Assembly: GCA_016712745.1 (NCBI GenBank)
Contig: JADJQN010000003.1
Span: 620,001-684,000, forward strand
Direction: 5' to 3'
Length of the DNA stretch: 64,000 bases
From: Sandaracinaceae bacterium
Lineage (GTDB): Bacteria > Myxococcota_A > Polyangia > Polyangiales > JADJQN01
Below the pieces are notes generated by a model. The model was not told the origin of the DNA and did not search any database. It saw only the letters and a list, made by a program, of their open reading frames with translations. Within the stretch, counting starts at the first letter, position 1. Each line of letters starts with the position of its first letter. Below, one piece after another: positions 15,798 through 24,257 of this stretch. A program made the translations under genes and the position numbers.

Positions 15798-16202
15798 CTA
15801 CATGCGCGGCGCCGGGCAGCCATCAACGCAGGCGTCACCGGTACACGTCTCAATGCACTCCGGAATACCGCAGGTCTCCGCTGTGCAGATCGAGCAGCAC
15901 GAGAGCCCCGTCATACAATCGCTCAGCACTAGCGAGCATTCATCGCCGAGCGCACCGCCGTCGCCGACTGCGCCGCCATCATCGGTACTCATATCGGGCA
16001 TGCCAGAATCGGAACCTGGCCCTTCGCACTCGCACACGCCGTACGTTCTGCTTGCGCTGCATGTTTGGCTGCCCCCACTTCCGTTCTGGCACAGGCACGC
16101 TGTCATGGTCCCGGGAGTGCACGTCGGCGACCGGTTGTCCTGGCAAGAGCTCGCGAACAAGGCCGCCAGAAAAACCAGAGAGCGGAGTGTTGAAGTGGTC
16201 AT
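15798..16202 (-). CDS. Six-cysteine-module lipoprotein, 134 aa
   Basis: Signal peptide with lipobox LFASSCQDN, then the six-cysteine module C-x7-C-x-C-x9-C-x8-C-x-C (beginning CTPGTMTACLC), an Asp/Gly-rich linker (SDSGMPDMSTDDGG), and a second compact Cys cluster of about 40 residues (CMTGLSCCSICTAETC...CVDGCPAP). Predicted surface lipoprotein. It lies 77 bp upstream of the 15145 gene on the same strand; the two are probably co-transcribed. Role unknown. Confidence 0.78.
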   Translation of the reverse strand: MTTSTLRSLVFLAALFASSCQDNRSPTCTPGTMTACLCQNGSGGSQTCSASRTYGVCECEGPGSDSGMPDMSTDDGGAVGDGGALGDECSLVLSDCMTGLSCCSICTAETCGIPECIETCTGDACVDGCPAPRM

Positions 16203-16353
16203 GGTTCACTCTTGCACACATGAAGCCCCCCAACCAACCAACCAACATCGCGGCGAAACGGTTAGGGCTCGTCGCGGTGCGTCAACGTGTCCGATGTTCG
16301 GGATATTGCTATTTGAGCGCCGCGATACTAGTAGGGCGTCAAAAGGGGCAAAC

Positions 16354-16563
16354 ATGAAAGCACTGATCCTTTCGTTCGCATTCGGCGCATGTCTACTGGG
16401 ATGTGGCACAGACCCGGCACCGGCTTGCCCGGGCCAGCGCACAAGCAACGGCACTTGCTGCATCGATAGCTGCGCTTGCGGCGCGTCGTGCATTTCGTGC
16501 ACGGCAACCTGCGAGGTAGGCGCGGCACTCGTTTCTGACGACGCCGGTAGCGGAGCTCAGTAG
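16354..16563 (+). CDS. Very small Cys-rich lipoprotein, 69 aa
   Basis: 69 residues: signal peptide with lipobox ACLLGCGTD at about residue 17, then CPGQRTSNGTCCIDSCACGA followed by CISCTATC, nine cysteines in some 35 residues, and a short Asp/Gly tail. The ATG at 16354 has an AAAAGGGG sequence a few bases upstream. It is divergent from the 15798 lipoprotein gene, sharing a 151-bp intergenic region. It is shorter than most annotated lipoproteins and may be missed by gene finders. Function unknown. Confidence 0.68.
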   Translation: MKALILSFAFGACLLGCGTDPAPACPGQRTSNGTCCIDSCACGASCISCTATCEVGAALVSDDAGSGAQ

Positions 16564-16748
16564 CCCACGCCCAGCCATCGCGCGTTCGCGGCGGACCTCC
16601 GGTGGGCGTTGTGCCGAGCCGGCGATACTAGCCACGAGTCCAGATTGGCACTTGGAATGAAGTGAAACTCGCGCCTTGGCCCTTGCTGACCACAGATCGG
16701 CCCGATCGCGATTGACGAAGAGCCATAAACGCCGCACAACCCCGGCCC

Positions 16749-17048
16749 ATGACTCTCGTCCGCTTTGAGCCCTCCGGTTACGAAGTGCAGGTGCCCGTGG
16801 GCACTCGCATCGTTGACGTCACCGACGACCATCCCAAAGCGGCCGTCCCCTATTCGTGCCGTTCTGCCAACTGCGGAACCTGCCGTGTCGAAGTCACAGA
16901 GGGCATTTCCGGCTTAAGCGAAGCCGACGACGAAGAGCTCGGCGTCCTCGACGTCTTTGGGGATGAGCCAACCAGCGTACGCCTCTGCTGCCAGATCAAA
17001 CTCGTGAACGACGTACCGAAGCTCACCCTCCGCGTCGTCGAACCGTAA
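16749..17048 (+). CDS. Plant-type [2Fe-2S] ferredoxin
   Basis: 99 residues. A cytoplasmic one-electron carrier with the plant-type cluster ligands: PYSCRSANCGTCRVEV (C-x4-C-x2-C) and the fourth cysteine in RLCCQIKL near the C-terminus. The N-terminus RFEPSGYEVQVPVGTRIVDV is the beta-grasp start. It is monocistronic and its stop codon lies in the stem of a strong palindrome. Its partner is unknown: no oxygenase or ferredoxin reductase is adjacent. It is the only intact member; two decayed copies lie 2-6 kb upstream. Confidence 0.92.
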   Translation: MTLVRFEPSGYEVQVPVGTRIVDVTDDHPKAAVPYSCRSANCGTCRVEVTEGISGLSEADDEELGVLDVFGDEPTSVRLCCQIKLVNDVPKLTLRVVEP

Positions 17049-17089
17049 AAGGGGAACGTCCCCATTAATAAAGGGGACGTTCCCCTTTT
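17047..17089. terminator. Palindrome family B copy 1, probable bidirectional terminator
   Basis: A perfect 17-bp stem (AAAAGGGGAACGTCCCC, 17047-17063) with its complement at 17073-17089 and a 9-base loop, followed by T-runs. It overlaps the ferredoxin stop codon and lies 9 bp before the stop of the convergent gene at 17098, so it can end both transcripts. The same motif forms a larger inverted repeat at 39897-39949, which suggests a mobile or dispersed palindrome that has become a terminator. Confidence 0.82.
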
Positions 17090-17097
17090 TCCCTTTT

Positions 17098-17682
17098 TTA
17101 GTTGGCGGCGTAGGTGATCGCTAGCGACTCGCTGCCGAGGTTCGTTGCGTTGAAATTTGTGAGATCGAACGGCGACGGGCTTGCGTTCAGCTGGATGGTG
17201 TCTTGGTTGTCGCGGAAGTGCAGCGTAAGAAACGCGCTGGTGAGCGTCTCGCCGTAGACTGCGATTGAACCGCGCACAGCGATGTCCGTCGCGACTTCAA
17301 CCCATTCGCTGCCGTCCATGCGGCGCAATGTGAAGGTGCCGTTGACCGGAAGCTCCGTGACGGTGACGCATGCCGCGGCGCTTTGATAGAAGGCGCGGTT
17401 GCCGCACGCGTATGCGCTTTGCACAAGCTCGCTCTTTGGTATCGCGCGCGCCATCTGTGCGGACTGGGAAAGGGAAAGAGCGAGCTCGTAGTGAACATCG
17501 TCGACGGCAAATGCGTAGGGGGAGCTCTCGTTCGCGTCGTCGAGCAGGGCGAGCATTTCTGGCTCGCCGAAGTTCGGCTCGGGGTCTGAAGCGACGCAGC
17601 CAGCGAAGTAAAGCGGATTGACCACGAAAGCCAGCGCGAAAACTGCGACGCCGATCGCCGAGCGAGTAAGTCGATTCATCAT
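17098..17682 (-). CDS. Unknown lipoprotein coupled to uraDH
   Basis: 194 residues; signal peptide with lipobox LYFAGCVASD, so an exported lipoprotein. No known domain is recognised. The mature part contains a possible Cys pair (YACGNRAFYQSAAACVTV) and beta-rich C-terminal half (FTLRRMDGSEWVEVATD, SAFLTLHFRDNQDTIQL). Its start lies only 3 bp after the stop of uraH, so it is almost certainly in the uraD-uraH transcript. A link with urate or ureide handling at the envelope is inference from position only. Confidence 0.78.
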   Translation of the reverse strand: MMNRLTRSAIGVAVFALAFVVNPLYFAGCVASDPEPNFGEPEMLALLDDANESSPYAFAVDDVHYELALSLSQSAQMARAIPKSELVQSAYACGNRAFYQSAAACVTVTELPVNGTFTLRRMDGSEWVEVATDIAVRGSIAVYGETLTSAFLTLHFRDNQDTIQLNASPSPFDLTNFNATNLGSESLAITYAAN

Positions 17683-17685
17683 GCT

Positions 17686-18036
17686 TCAGCTCCCGCGATA
17701 GGTTGAGTAACCGAACGGATTCAGCAAAAGCGGCACGTGGTAGTGCTCGTCTGCTGCAGAGACATTGAACACGATGTCCACGTGCGGGTAAAACGAGCTG
17801 CGCTTGCTCGCTTCAAAATAGCTCGCTGTGGAGAAGACAATCTTATAGGCACCAGCGGTGAGAGTTCCTGGCTGCAGCAACGTGCTCACCCGTCCGTCGT
17901 CGTCAGTTTTACCCTCGGCGATTTTCTGCCACGCATCGTTTTGCATGCGGGAAAGTGTGACCGCGATCCCTGCGGCGGGCCGGCCTAGCGAGGTGTCGAG
18001 CACGTGCGTCGTGATCGGGCTACGTTGAGTCGTCAT
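17686..18036 (-). CDS. uraH: 5-hydroxyisourate hydrolase (transthyretin-like)
   Basis: 116 residues, typical of HIU hydrolase. It opens 5-hydroxyisourate to OHCU, the second step of urate breakdown. Family marks are the N-terminal THVLDTSLGRPAAGI (catalytic His), the DDGRVSTL strand (Arg), HYHVPLLL (His) and the C-terminal YRGS tetrapeptide that separates hydrolases from vertebrate transthyretin. No signal peptide, so cytoplasmic. It overlaps uraD by 4 bp (ATGA) and precedes a lipoprotein gene by 3 bp. Confidence 0.95.
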   Translation of the reverse strand: MTTQRSPITTHVLDTSLGRPAAGIAVTLSRMQNDAWQKIAEGKTDDDGRVSTLLQPGTLTAGAYKIVFSTASYFEASKRSSFYPHVDIVFNVSAADEHYHVPLLLNPFGYSTYRGS

Positions 18037-18542
18037 GCTAGCTTCTCCAATCGAATGCGAGTGATCTTCGCTTGCTCGGCCGCCGCAACGCCGAGCTCCC
18101 GCTGCGGGTCGTTGTGCATACGCGCTTGCAGGAGGGCGAGCATTTCGCCTGCCGTCTTGCCAGTCGCGCAGACGACGAAAATGTGTCCAAAACGCTTTTC
18201 ATATTCGACATTGCCGTCACGCAGAGCCACGAGCGTTGCTTCGTCGGCTGCCGCCGCGCCGCTTTGCTCACCAGCAGCCCAGGTTGCGGTCGACGCATAC
18301 TTCTTTCGCAGCTCGCCAAGGTCCGCCCCGATGCGGGGATGATGCTGAAGCGCCTCGAGAATGTCGGCGTCCTTCATCTTCGCCCACTCCTCATCAGCCG
18401 CAGCAAAGAGCGCGTCGTCATTCTTAAACGGACGGCGCATTGTCATCGCGTCCGCCCACCTGCTCGCGCCGCAACAGCGCCCAAGCAGTTCGCGAGCCGC
18501 GGAATCCGGCTCTGCATTCAGCAACGATGCTCGCGCATTCAT
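18033..18542 (-). CDS. uraD: OHCU decarboxylase
   Basis: About 169 residues. It decarboxylates OHCU stereospecifically to S-allantoin, the third step of urate degradation. It has the family motif HHPRIGADL with the catalytic His, RWADAMTMRRPF near the N-terminus, and GHIFVVCATGKTAGEML. The ATG at 18542 is chosen; a Met 33 bases further upstream is possible. It begins a tight operon uraD-uraH-lipoprotein. The gene lies downstream of the hairpin that follows the giant lipoprotein gene. Confidence 0.93.
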   Translation of the reverse strand: MNARASLLNAEPDSAARELLGRCCGASRWADAMTMRRPFKNDDALFAAADEEWAKMKDADILEALQHHPRIGADLGELRKKYASTATWAAGEQSGAAAADEATLVALRDGNVEYEKRFGHIFVVCATGKTAGEMLALLQARMHNDPQRELGVAAAEQAKITRIRLEKLA

Positions 18543-18628
18543 GGACGGTTCCTCGCTGTTCGCATCCGTGTGCATGCAGCAGGAAGGTTAGCGGGTACAC
18601 GCGGCCTCGTCACGCGAGAAGCCAACCG

Positions 18629-18660
18629 CCCCTCGACTCGCCTGTTAGGCGAGTAAGGGG
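18629..18660. terminator. Hairpin after the giant lipoprotein gene
   Basis: A 7-bp perfect stem ACTCGCC/GGCGAGT (18636-18642 with 18648-18654, 5-base loop), extended by CCCC/GGGG at 18629-18632 and 18657-18660. It lies 37 bp past the stop of the 18697 gene and 87 bp before the uraD start. No clear T-run follows on the minus strand, so a rho-independent terminator is only probable. Confidence 0.45.
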
Positions 18661-18696
18661 ACAAAAGATTCAGTCATGCTGCTGACGAGTTCGTCT

Positions 18697-21600
18697 TCAA
18701 AGCGGAGCGAACACGTACGCTGCGCCCGACGCCAAAAGCGAGTTGTCGCTTTGGCTGCCGTTCACGCCGCTCGCGTTGCTGTCTTCACCGGTCGCACCGA
18801 CGGCGATTGTGCTTGCGTCACCGGAGACTGCGACCGACCAGCCAAACTCATCGGCGGCATCCGTGTTGGAAGCCTTGATGTAGTTGTTCTGTGCCCAGGT
18901 CATACCCACGCGCTTGAAGACGTAAATGCCGCCCGCGTTCGATGCAGCATTGCTCGTTGCATCGCCGCCCAGGCCGGTTGCAGCGCTATCCTCGTTGTGT
19001 GAACCGACGACCAGACTATTGCCGTCTGCTGCGAGTGAGAGCGCAAGTCCGAACTCATCTGCGGCATCCGTGTTGGCCGGCTTGACGTAGGCCTGTTGCG
19101 TCCACGTCGTCGCTGAACGGGTAAACACGTAGACAGCACCGGCATTCCCTGCGGCATTGCTTGCCTGGTTGCCGCCGATGCCAGTTGCGTTGCTGTCCTC
19201 GTACACCGCGCCGACTGCCAGCGTATTGCCGTCAGTAGAAAGAGCGAGCGCCGAGCCGAACAAATCACTCGCGCCGCTATTGGAGGCCTTGATGTACGCC
19301 TGCTGCGACCATACGCCTGCCGCACGAACGAAAAGGTAGACGGCGCCGGCGTCGGTGCTTGCATTGTTCGTCTGGTCGCCGTTGATGCCGGTCGCGTTGC
19401 TGTCTTCGCCGTTTGCGGCGACTGCTAGCGTGTTGCCGTCGAGCGAGAGCGCAACTGTATAACCAAATCCGTCGGAGGCAGCGGTGTTGGACGCTTTGAC
19501 GTACGCCTGTTGCGTCCACACAGTACCCGCTCGCGTAAACACGTAGACCGCGCCAGCGAAGGATGCGGAGTTGTCGGATTGATCGCCGCCGACTCCGGTC
19601 GCGCTGCTCTCTTCCCACCTTGCACCTACGGCAAGTGTGCTGCCGTCCGACGAGAGGGAGACGTCCGATCCGAAGAAGTTATCTGAGCCCGTGTTCGAGG
19701 CTTTGACATAGGCTTGCTGACTCCACGTTGAGCCCGCGCGCGTGAACACGTACACAGCGCCCGTTTGCGAGCCGATGTTGTTCTGCATGCCGTTGATGCC
19801 CGTTGTGAACGCGTCTTCCTGGGTAGCGCCGACGGCGAGCGTCGTGCCATCCGAAGAGAGGGCAAGGCTAGTGCCAAATCCATCGTTCACATCCGGGTTC
19901 GACGGTTTGATGTATGCCTGCTGAACCCACGCCGCGCCCGTGCGAGCGTAGACGTAGACCGCGCCCGCGTCGCTCGAACTGTTGTTCTGAGCGCCATTGA
20001 CGCCGGGTGAGTTTCCGTCTTCGGCAAGCGCTGCGACTGCAAGCGTGCTTCCATCGGAGGAGAGCGCGACGCGATAACCGAAGATGTCGTTGGAGTCTGG
20101 GTTGGACGCCTTCACGTACGCCTGCTGCCCGATCATGGACGTGTTCGTCACGTTCACGTCGCTAACGAGCATCATGCTGTAGATGGGATCCGAGCTCACC
20201 GCTTGGCCCGTGATGATCGTGTAGTTGGTGTTGGCGTCGTTCGCCAAGTCCCCAACGCCCGTGATCGTCACAGTCCTGAGGATGTTCCAGTTTGCCGATG
20301 TGAACGTCACGGACGCTGGAGACACCGTGCCTTCGGTGGGCGTGCTGCTCGAGAGAGCAATTGTGACGTCCGCTGAAGGCTGCGAATAGAGCCGCATCGT
20401 GAAGGTCGCAGTACCGCCTGCCTCCGTCGTGAAGAGACCGCCCGTGGGGTTTACATCGACACCCGCCGTGTCGTTGTCGGCCGTCGTTGCGGAGACGTCC
20501 GGAACCGCGAGGCCGCTAAACGCAAGGTCGGTGCTCGTGGCTGCCCCCGTGACGATGGTGTAAGAAACGTTTCCGTCGAAGATGAAGTCGTCGACGCCCG
20601 TGATCGTCACGGTCTGCGGCGTGTTCCAGGTCGCGGTCGTAAACATCACCACCGCAGGCGAGACGCTGCCTTCGGTTGAGTCGCTGCTCGCAATGGAGAT
20701 GCTCACGTTCGCCGTGGGCTGGGCCGTCAGAAAGATTGTGAAGGACGTCGTGCTGCCCGCCTCTGTTGTGCCAAGCCCTGAGGTCGGCGTTACAATGAAG
20801 CCCGCCGTGTCGTCATCGGTGTTGGTGACTGAGACGTCCGAGACGACCAGCCCGTTGTATGCCGAGTCACCGCTCGTAGCATCACCAGTGACGATCGTGT
20901 ACGCCACGTTGCCATCGTCGAACTGATCGTTCACGCCGGTGATCGCCACGCCTTGTGGCACGTTCCAGTTCGCGGTCGTAAACGTCACGCTGCTAAGTGC
21001 GACGGTGCCTTCCGTCAAGTCGTTGCTCGTCAAAGAAATCGTGACGTTTGCCGAGGGCATCGTGGTCAGCGAGATCTGAAACATCGCCATGCCGCCTGCT
21101 TCGTGCGTCACGTAACCCGATGTCGAGGAGAACATGACGCCGGGCAAATCGTTGTCGGTGTTGCTGACGGTCACGTCCGGCACCGCGAGCGTGTTGTACG
21201 AAGCGTCCGTGCTCACAGTTGCACCTGTGACGATCGTGTAGGAGATACTGCCGTCCGCAATCGCATCGTCAACGCCGGTCACGCTCACGCTTTGTGCGAT
21301 GTTCCAGTTGGACACTGTGAACGTAAGGCTTGCCACCGAAACGGTGCCCTCCGTCGTGTCGCTCGATGAGAATCCGATGGTCACGTTCGCGGTGGGCTGC
21401 GAATTCAGGACCACTGCGAAGCTTGCACTCGTCAGACCTTCTGAGGTTGTGAGCCCGGTTGTTGGTGACACCGTAACGCCGGCGGTGTCGTTGTCGGTGT
21501 TGGTTACCGAAACGTCACTGACCGTCATGCCGTTGTAGTTGGTATCCACGCTCGTCGCTGCACCAGTCGCGATGAGATAGGCGACATCACCGTCGTCGAG

Positions 21601-24075
21601 CGAGTCGTCGACTCCGATGACGTTTACGGTTTGAGGCATGTTCCAGTTGCTCGGGGAAAACGTCAGACTGGCCGGCGTCATCGTACCTTCGGTCGCGTCG
21701 CTGGTCGTAAGGGCAATCGTGACCGGCTCTGACGGTTGCGACGTGAGCACGACAGTGAACGTGGAGGTGCCCATAGCTTCACTTGTCGTGAGCCCGGACG
21801 CTGGCGTGACGACGATGCTGGCGACATCGTTATCGGTATTCGTCGCGAGTACGTCGTTCGCATTTATACCGTTGTACGCTGAGTCGGTGCTCACGGCGGG
21901 CGAGGTCGCGATGGAGTACGCGACGTTGCCATCCACAAACGGATCATCGACGCCGGTCAGTGTAACCGTCTGCGGAGTGTTCCAATTAGCCGTGGTGAAG
22001 GCGACACTTGCCAAACCTAAGCTTGCCTCCGTCACGTCGCTGTTCGAAAGGGCGATAGCGACGTCGGCCGTGGGCTGCGACGTGAGTACGATGGTGAAGC
22101 TTGCTGTGCCGCCGCCCTCCCCGGTCGTGAGACCCGACACAGGAGTCACGGTCACGCCGACGACGTCGTCATCCGTGTTGGTTACCGTAACGTCGCTTGC
22201 ATTCAGGCCGTTGTATGCCGAGTCGCCGCTCGATGCAGCGGAAGTCGTAATGTGATAGACGCGCGAACCGTCAGCGGTCGCATCGTTCACGCCAGCGACG
22301 GTGACCGTCTGAGGAACATTCCACGTGCCCGGCGAGAACGTCACGGTTGCAGGCGTAACCACTCCCTCGGTGGCCAAATCAGAAGCGAGCAGAATAATTA
22401 CGCTCGCCGAAGGCTCCGAGTTGAGCACGATGCTGAACGTCGCAGTGCCTCCTGCTTCTGTGGTGACAAGACCGGTCGTGGGATTGACGGTGATGCCGGG
22501 CGTTTCGTTGTCGGTGTTCGTGATCTCGACCTGACGATCCGAAAGGCTTAAGTACGCGGCGTCCGCAGTCGCTGACACGCGAAGGGTGACGCTGTAGATC
22601 TGATCGCCATCGGCAGCGAAATCATCAACACCGGTCATGGTCACGGTTTGCGGAGTATCCCAATCTGCTACGGCAAAGTTGAGCGTTGTCGGACTTGCGG
22701 TGCCTTCGCTCGCGTCATTGCCAGTCACATCGACGGCTACGGCTGCCGTCGGCTCCGTGCGAAGTGCTACGGTGAATGTGGCGGTGCCTCCACCCTCGGT
22801 CGTCACTAGGCCTGTTACCGGAGTAACGATTAACCCTGCGGACTCGTCGTCGGAGTTCGTAAGTTCGACACTAGCCCCTCCGATCCCGTTGTAGTTTGCA
22901 TCGGTGCTCGTCGCGGGTCCGACCGTGATTTGATAAATCTGATCGCCGTCCGCGTTCGGGTCGTTAGCGCCAGTCACCAAAACAGCCTGCGCGACGTTCC
23001 AGTTAGCAGCGGTGAAAGTCAGCGAGGACGATGGAAGCGTTCCTTCGGTTGTGTCCGAGCTTGCGATATCAATGGCGACGTCAGCGGCCGGTTCCGAGCG
23101 AAGGACCACGGCGAACATGGCCGTGCCACCCGCTTCTGTGGTCGAAAGCCCGGAGACGGGCGTTACATCGATGCCTGCCATCTCGTCATCGAGGTTCACG
23201 CCGCTTACGTCGGCCACGGTGAGACCGTCGTACGCCGTGTCGGCGCTTTCGACGTCGCCGGTGAGGATCGTGAACGCGGCGTCGCCGTCGGCGATCGAGT
23301 CGTCGAGGCCAGTGACAGTTACGGTTTGCTCAGACGACCAGTTCGCCGTTGTGAAAGTGACGGTCGCGGGAGACACCGACACTTCGGTAGGCGAATTGCT
23401 TTCAAGGGAGATTGTTACATCTGCGCTCGGCGCCGCGACGAGCACGATCGAGAACGTTGCAGTTCCGCCACTCTCGGTTGTGGCAAGGCCGGACCCGGGT
23501 GTGACTGTGACACCGGGCGATTCGTCGTCGATATTGCCGACGCTTACGTCATCGCCGTTACGCCCGCTATACGCAGCGTCTGTGCTCACTGCCGCTTCCG
23601 TCACAATGGTATACGTCTGCACTCCATCGAGCTCGGTGTCGTCGACACCTGTGACGGTGACAGTTTGCGGCGCGTTCCAATTGACCGGCGTGAATGTGAC
23701 CGATGCCGGGCTCACGGTTCCTTCCGTCGTGTCGCTGCTGGATAGGGCGATGACAACGTCAGCGCTCGGTGCCGAGGTGAGCACGATGCCGAAGCCTGCC
23801 GTCCCTCCGTCTTCGCTCGTGCGCAGGCCGCTTGTCGGAATGACGATGATGCCCGCGGTCCCCGGCGTGCCCGCGTCCGCCATAAACATGTCGGTCGACG
23901 CCATGTCGGTTGGCGTCGCCATGTCTGTAGCTGCCCCGTCAGTCCGTCCGGCGTCGCGTGAGCCACCTTCAGCGGAGCCGTCCGGATCGCCGACGTTAGA
24001 AACCACATCGGTTCCACCACAACCCGCGACACAGATGATTACGAACGCAAGCGCCCAGTTTGCTCGACACGACAT
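18697..24075 (-). CDS. Giant lipoprotein: 11 Calx-beta-like repeats plus seven FG-GAP-like repeats
   Basis: 1792 residues. A signal peptide ends in lipobox VAGCGGTD, followed by a 50-residue Asp/Thr/Met-rich linker (TDMATPTDMASTDM). From about residue 75 to 1312 there are 11 repeats of ~112 residues; each opens with a VTPTSGLTTSEAGG-type edge, carries SSDTTEGTVSPASVTFT and NWNTPQTVTVTGVDD, and ends TNTDND, an acidic, Calx-beta-like calcium-binding fold. Then come exactly seven repeats of ~68 residues (QQAYVKASN...FGxxxALSxDGxTLAVGA...GAVYVFTRxG), FG-GAP/integrin-alpha-like, fitting one closed seven-bladed propeller. I infer a surface stalk with a binding head. A paralogue follows immediately upstream on the same strand. 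The start is set by the signal peptide. Confidence 0.9.
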   Translation of the reverse strand: MSCRANWALAFVIICVAGCGGTDVVSNVGDPDGSAEGGSRDAGRTDGAATDMATPTDMASTDMFMADAGTPGTAGIIVIPTSGLRTSEDGGTAGFGIVLTSAPSADVVIALSSSDTTEGTVSPASVTFTPVNWNAPQTVTVTGVDDTELDGVQTYTIVTEAAVSTDAAYSGRNGDDVSVGNIDDESPGVTVTPGSGLATTESGGTATFSIVLVAAPSADVTISLESNSPTEVSVSPATVTFTTANWSSEQTVTVTGLDDSIADGDAAFTILTGDVESADTAYDGLTVADVSGVNLDDEMAGIDVTPVSGLSTTEAGGTAMFAVVLRSEPAADVAIDIASSDTTEGTLPSSSLTFTAANWNVAQAVLVTGANDPNADGDQIYQITVGPATSTDANYNGIGGASVELTNSDDESAGLIVTPVTGLVTTEGGGTATFTVALRTEPTAAVAVDVTGNDASEGTASPTTLNFAVADWDTPQTVTMTGVDDFAADGDQIYSVTLRVSATADAAYLSLSDRQVEITNTDNETPGITVNPTTGLVTTEAGGTATFSIVLNSEPSASVIILLASDLATEGVVTPATVTFSPGTWNVPQTVTVAGVNDATADGSRVYHITTSAASSGDSAYNGLNASDVTVTNTDDDVVGVTVTPVSGLTTGEGGGTASFTIVLTSQPTADVAIALSNSDVTEASLGLASVAFTTANWNTPQTVTLTGVDDPFVDGNVAYSIATSPAVSTDSAYNGINANDVLATNTDNDVASIVVTPASGLTTSEAMGTSTFTVVLTSQPSEPVTIALTTSDATEGTMTPASLTFSPSNWNMPQTVNVIGVDDSLDDGDVAYLIATGAATSVDTNYNGMTVSDVSVTNTDNDTAGVTVSPTTGLTTSEGLTSASFAVVLNSQPTANVTIGFSSSDTTEGTVSVASLTFTVSNWNIAQSVSVTGVDDAIADGSISYTIVTGATVSTDASYNTLAVPDVTVSNTDNDLPGVMFSSTSGYVTHEAGGMAMFQISLTTMPSANVTISLTSNDLTEGTVALSSVTFTTANWNVPQGVAITGVNDQFDDGNVAYTIVTGDATSGDSAYNGLVVSDVSVTNTDDDTAGFIVTPTSGLGTTEAGSTTSFTIFLTAQPTANVSISIASSDSTEGSVSPAVVMFTTATWNTPQTVTITGVDDFIFDGNVSYTIVTGAATSTDLAFSGLAVPDVSATTADNDTAGVDVNPTGGLFTTEAGGTATFTMRLYSQPSADVTIALSSSTPTEGTVSPASVTFTSANWNILRTVTITGVGDLANDANTNYTIITGQAVSSDPIYSMMLVSDVNVTNTSMIGQQAYVKASNPDSNDIFGYRVALSSDGSTLAVAALAEDGNSPGVNGAQNNSSSDAGAVYVYARTGAAWVQQAYIKPSNPDVNDGFGTSLALSSDGTTLAVGATQEDAFTTGINGMQNNIGSQTGAVYVFTRAGSTWSQQAYVKASNTGSDNFFGSDVSLSSDGSTLAVGARWEESSATGVGGDQSDNSASFAGAVYVFTRAGTVWTQQAYVKASNTAASDGFGYTVALSLDGNTLAVAANGEDSNATGINGDQTNNASTDAGAVYLFVRAAGVWSQQAYIKASNSGASDLFGSALALSTDGNTLAVGAVYEDSNATGIGGNQASNAAGNAGAVYVFTRSATTWTQQAYVKPANTDAADEFGLALSLAADGNSLVVGSHNEDSAATGLGGDATSNAASNAGGIYVFKRVGMTWAQNNYIKASNTDAADEFGWSVAVSGDASTIAVGATGEDSNASGVNGSQSDNSLLASGAAYVFAPL

Positions 24076-24257
24076 GATTGGAAACCCCCGAATTGCGGAG
24101 CAGACTATCGCAAGTCGGCGGTGCAGAGCACGAGAATCGTTGGGTGCGTATCTGCCTAGGGCGTGAGCCCGGGCATCCTCACACAACGGCCTGCAATCCT
24201 TGTACTCAAGCTGGGACGCTTCGATTGGGCTGCGGTGCTGAGCAAAGCTACGCTGCG

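Noticed and set aside
14924..16357. 477-codon plus-strand open frame
   Set aside because: It runs antisense to two lipoprotein genes with clear signal peptides and Cys patterns; its own translation is Arg/Ser/Pro-rich low-quality sequence typical of a shadow frame in GC-rich DNA.
16640..16665. Possible sigma-54 promoter (TTGGCACTTGGAATGA) before the ferredoxin
   Set aside because: The -24 box fits but the -12 box lacks the GC dinucleotide at the right spacing.
21638..24166. Several long plus-strand frames over the Calx-beta repeat gene
   Set aside because: They are periodic mirror frames of the repeats on the coding strand and repeat with the same 339-bp period; none has a start context or known fold.
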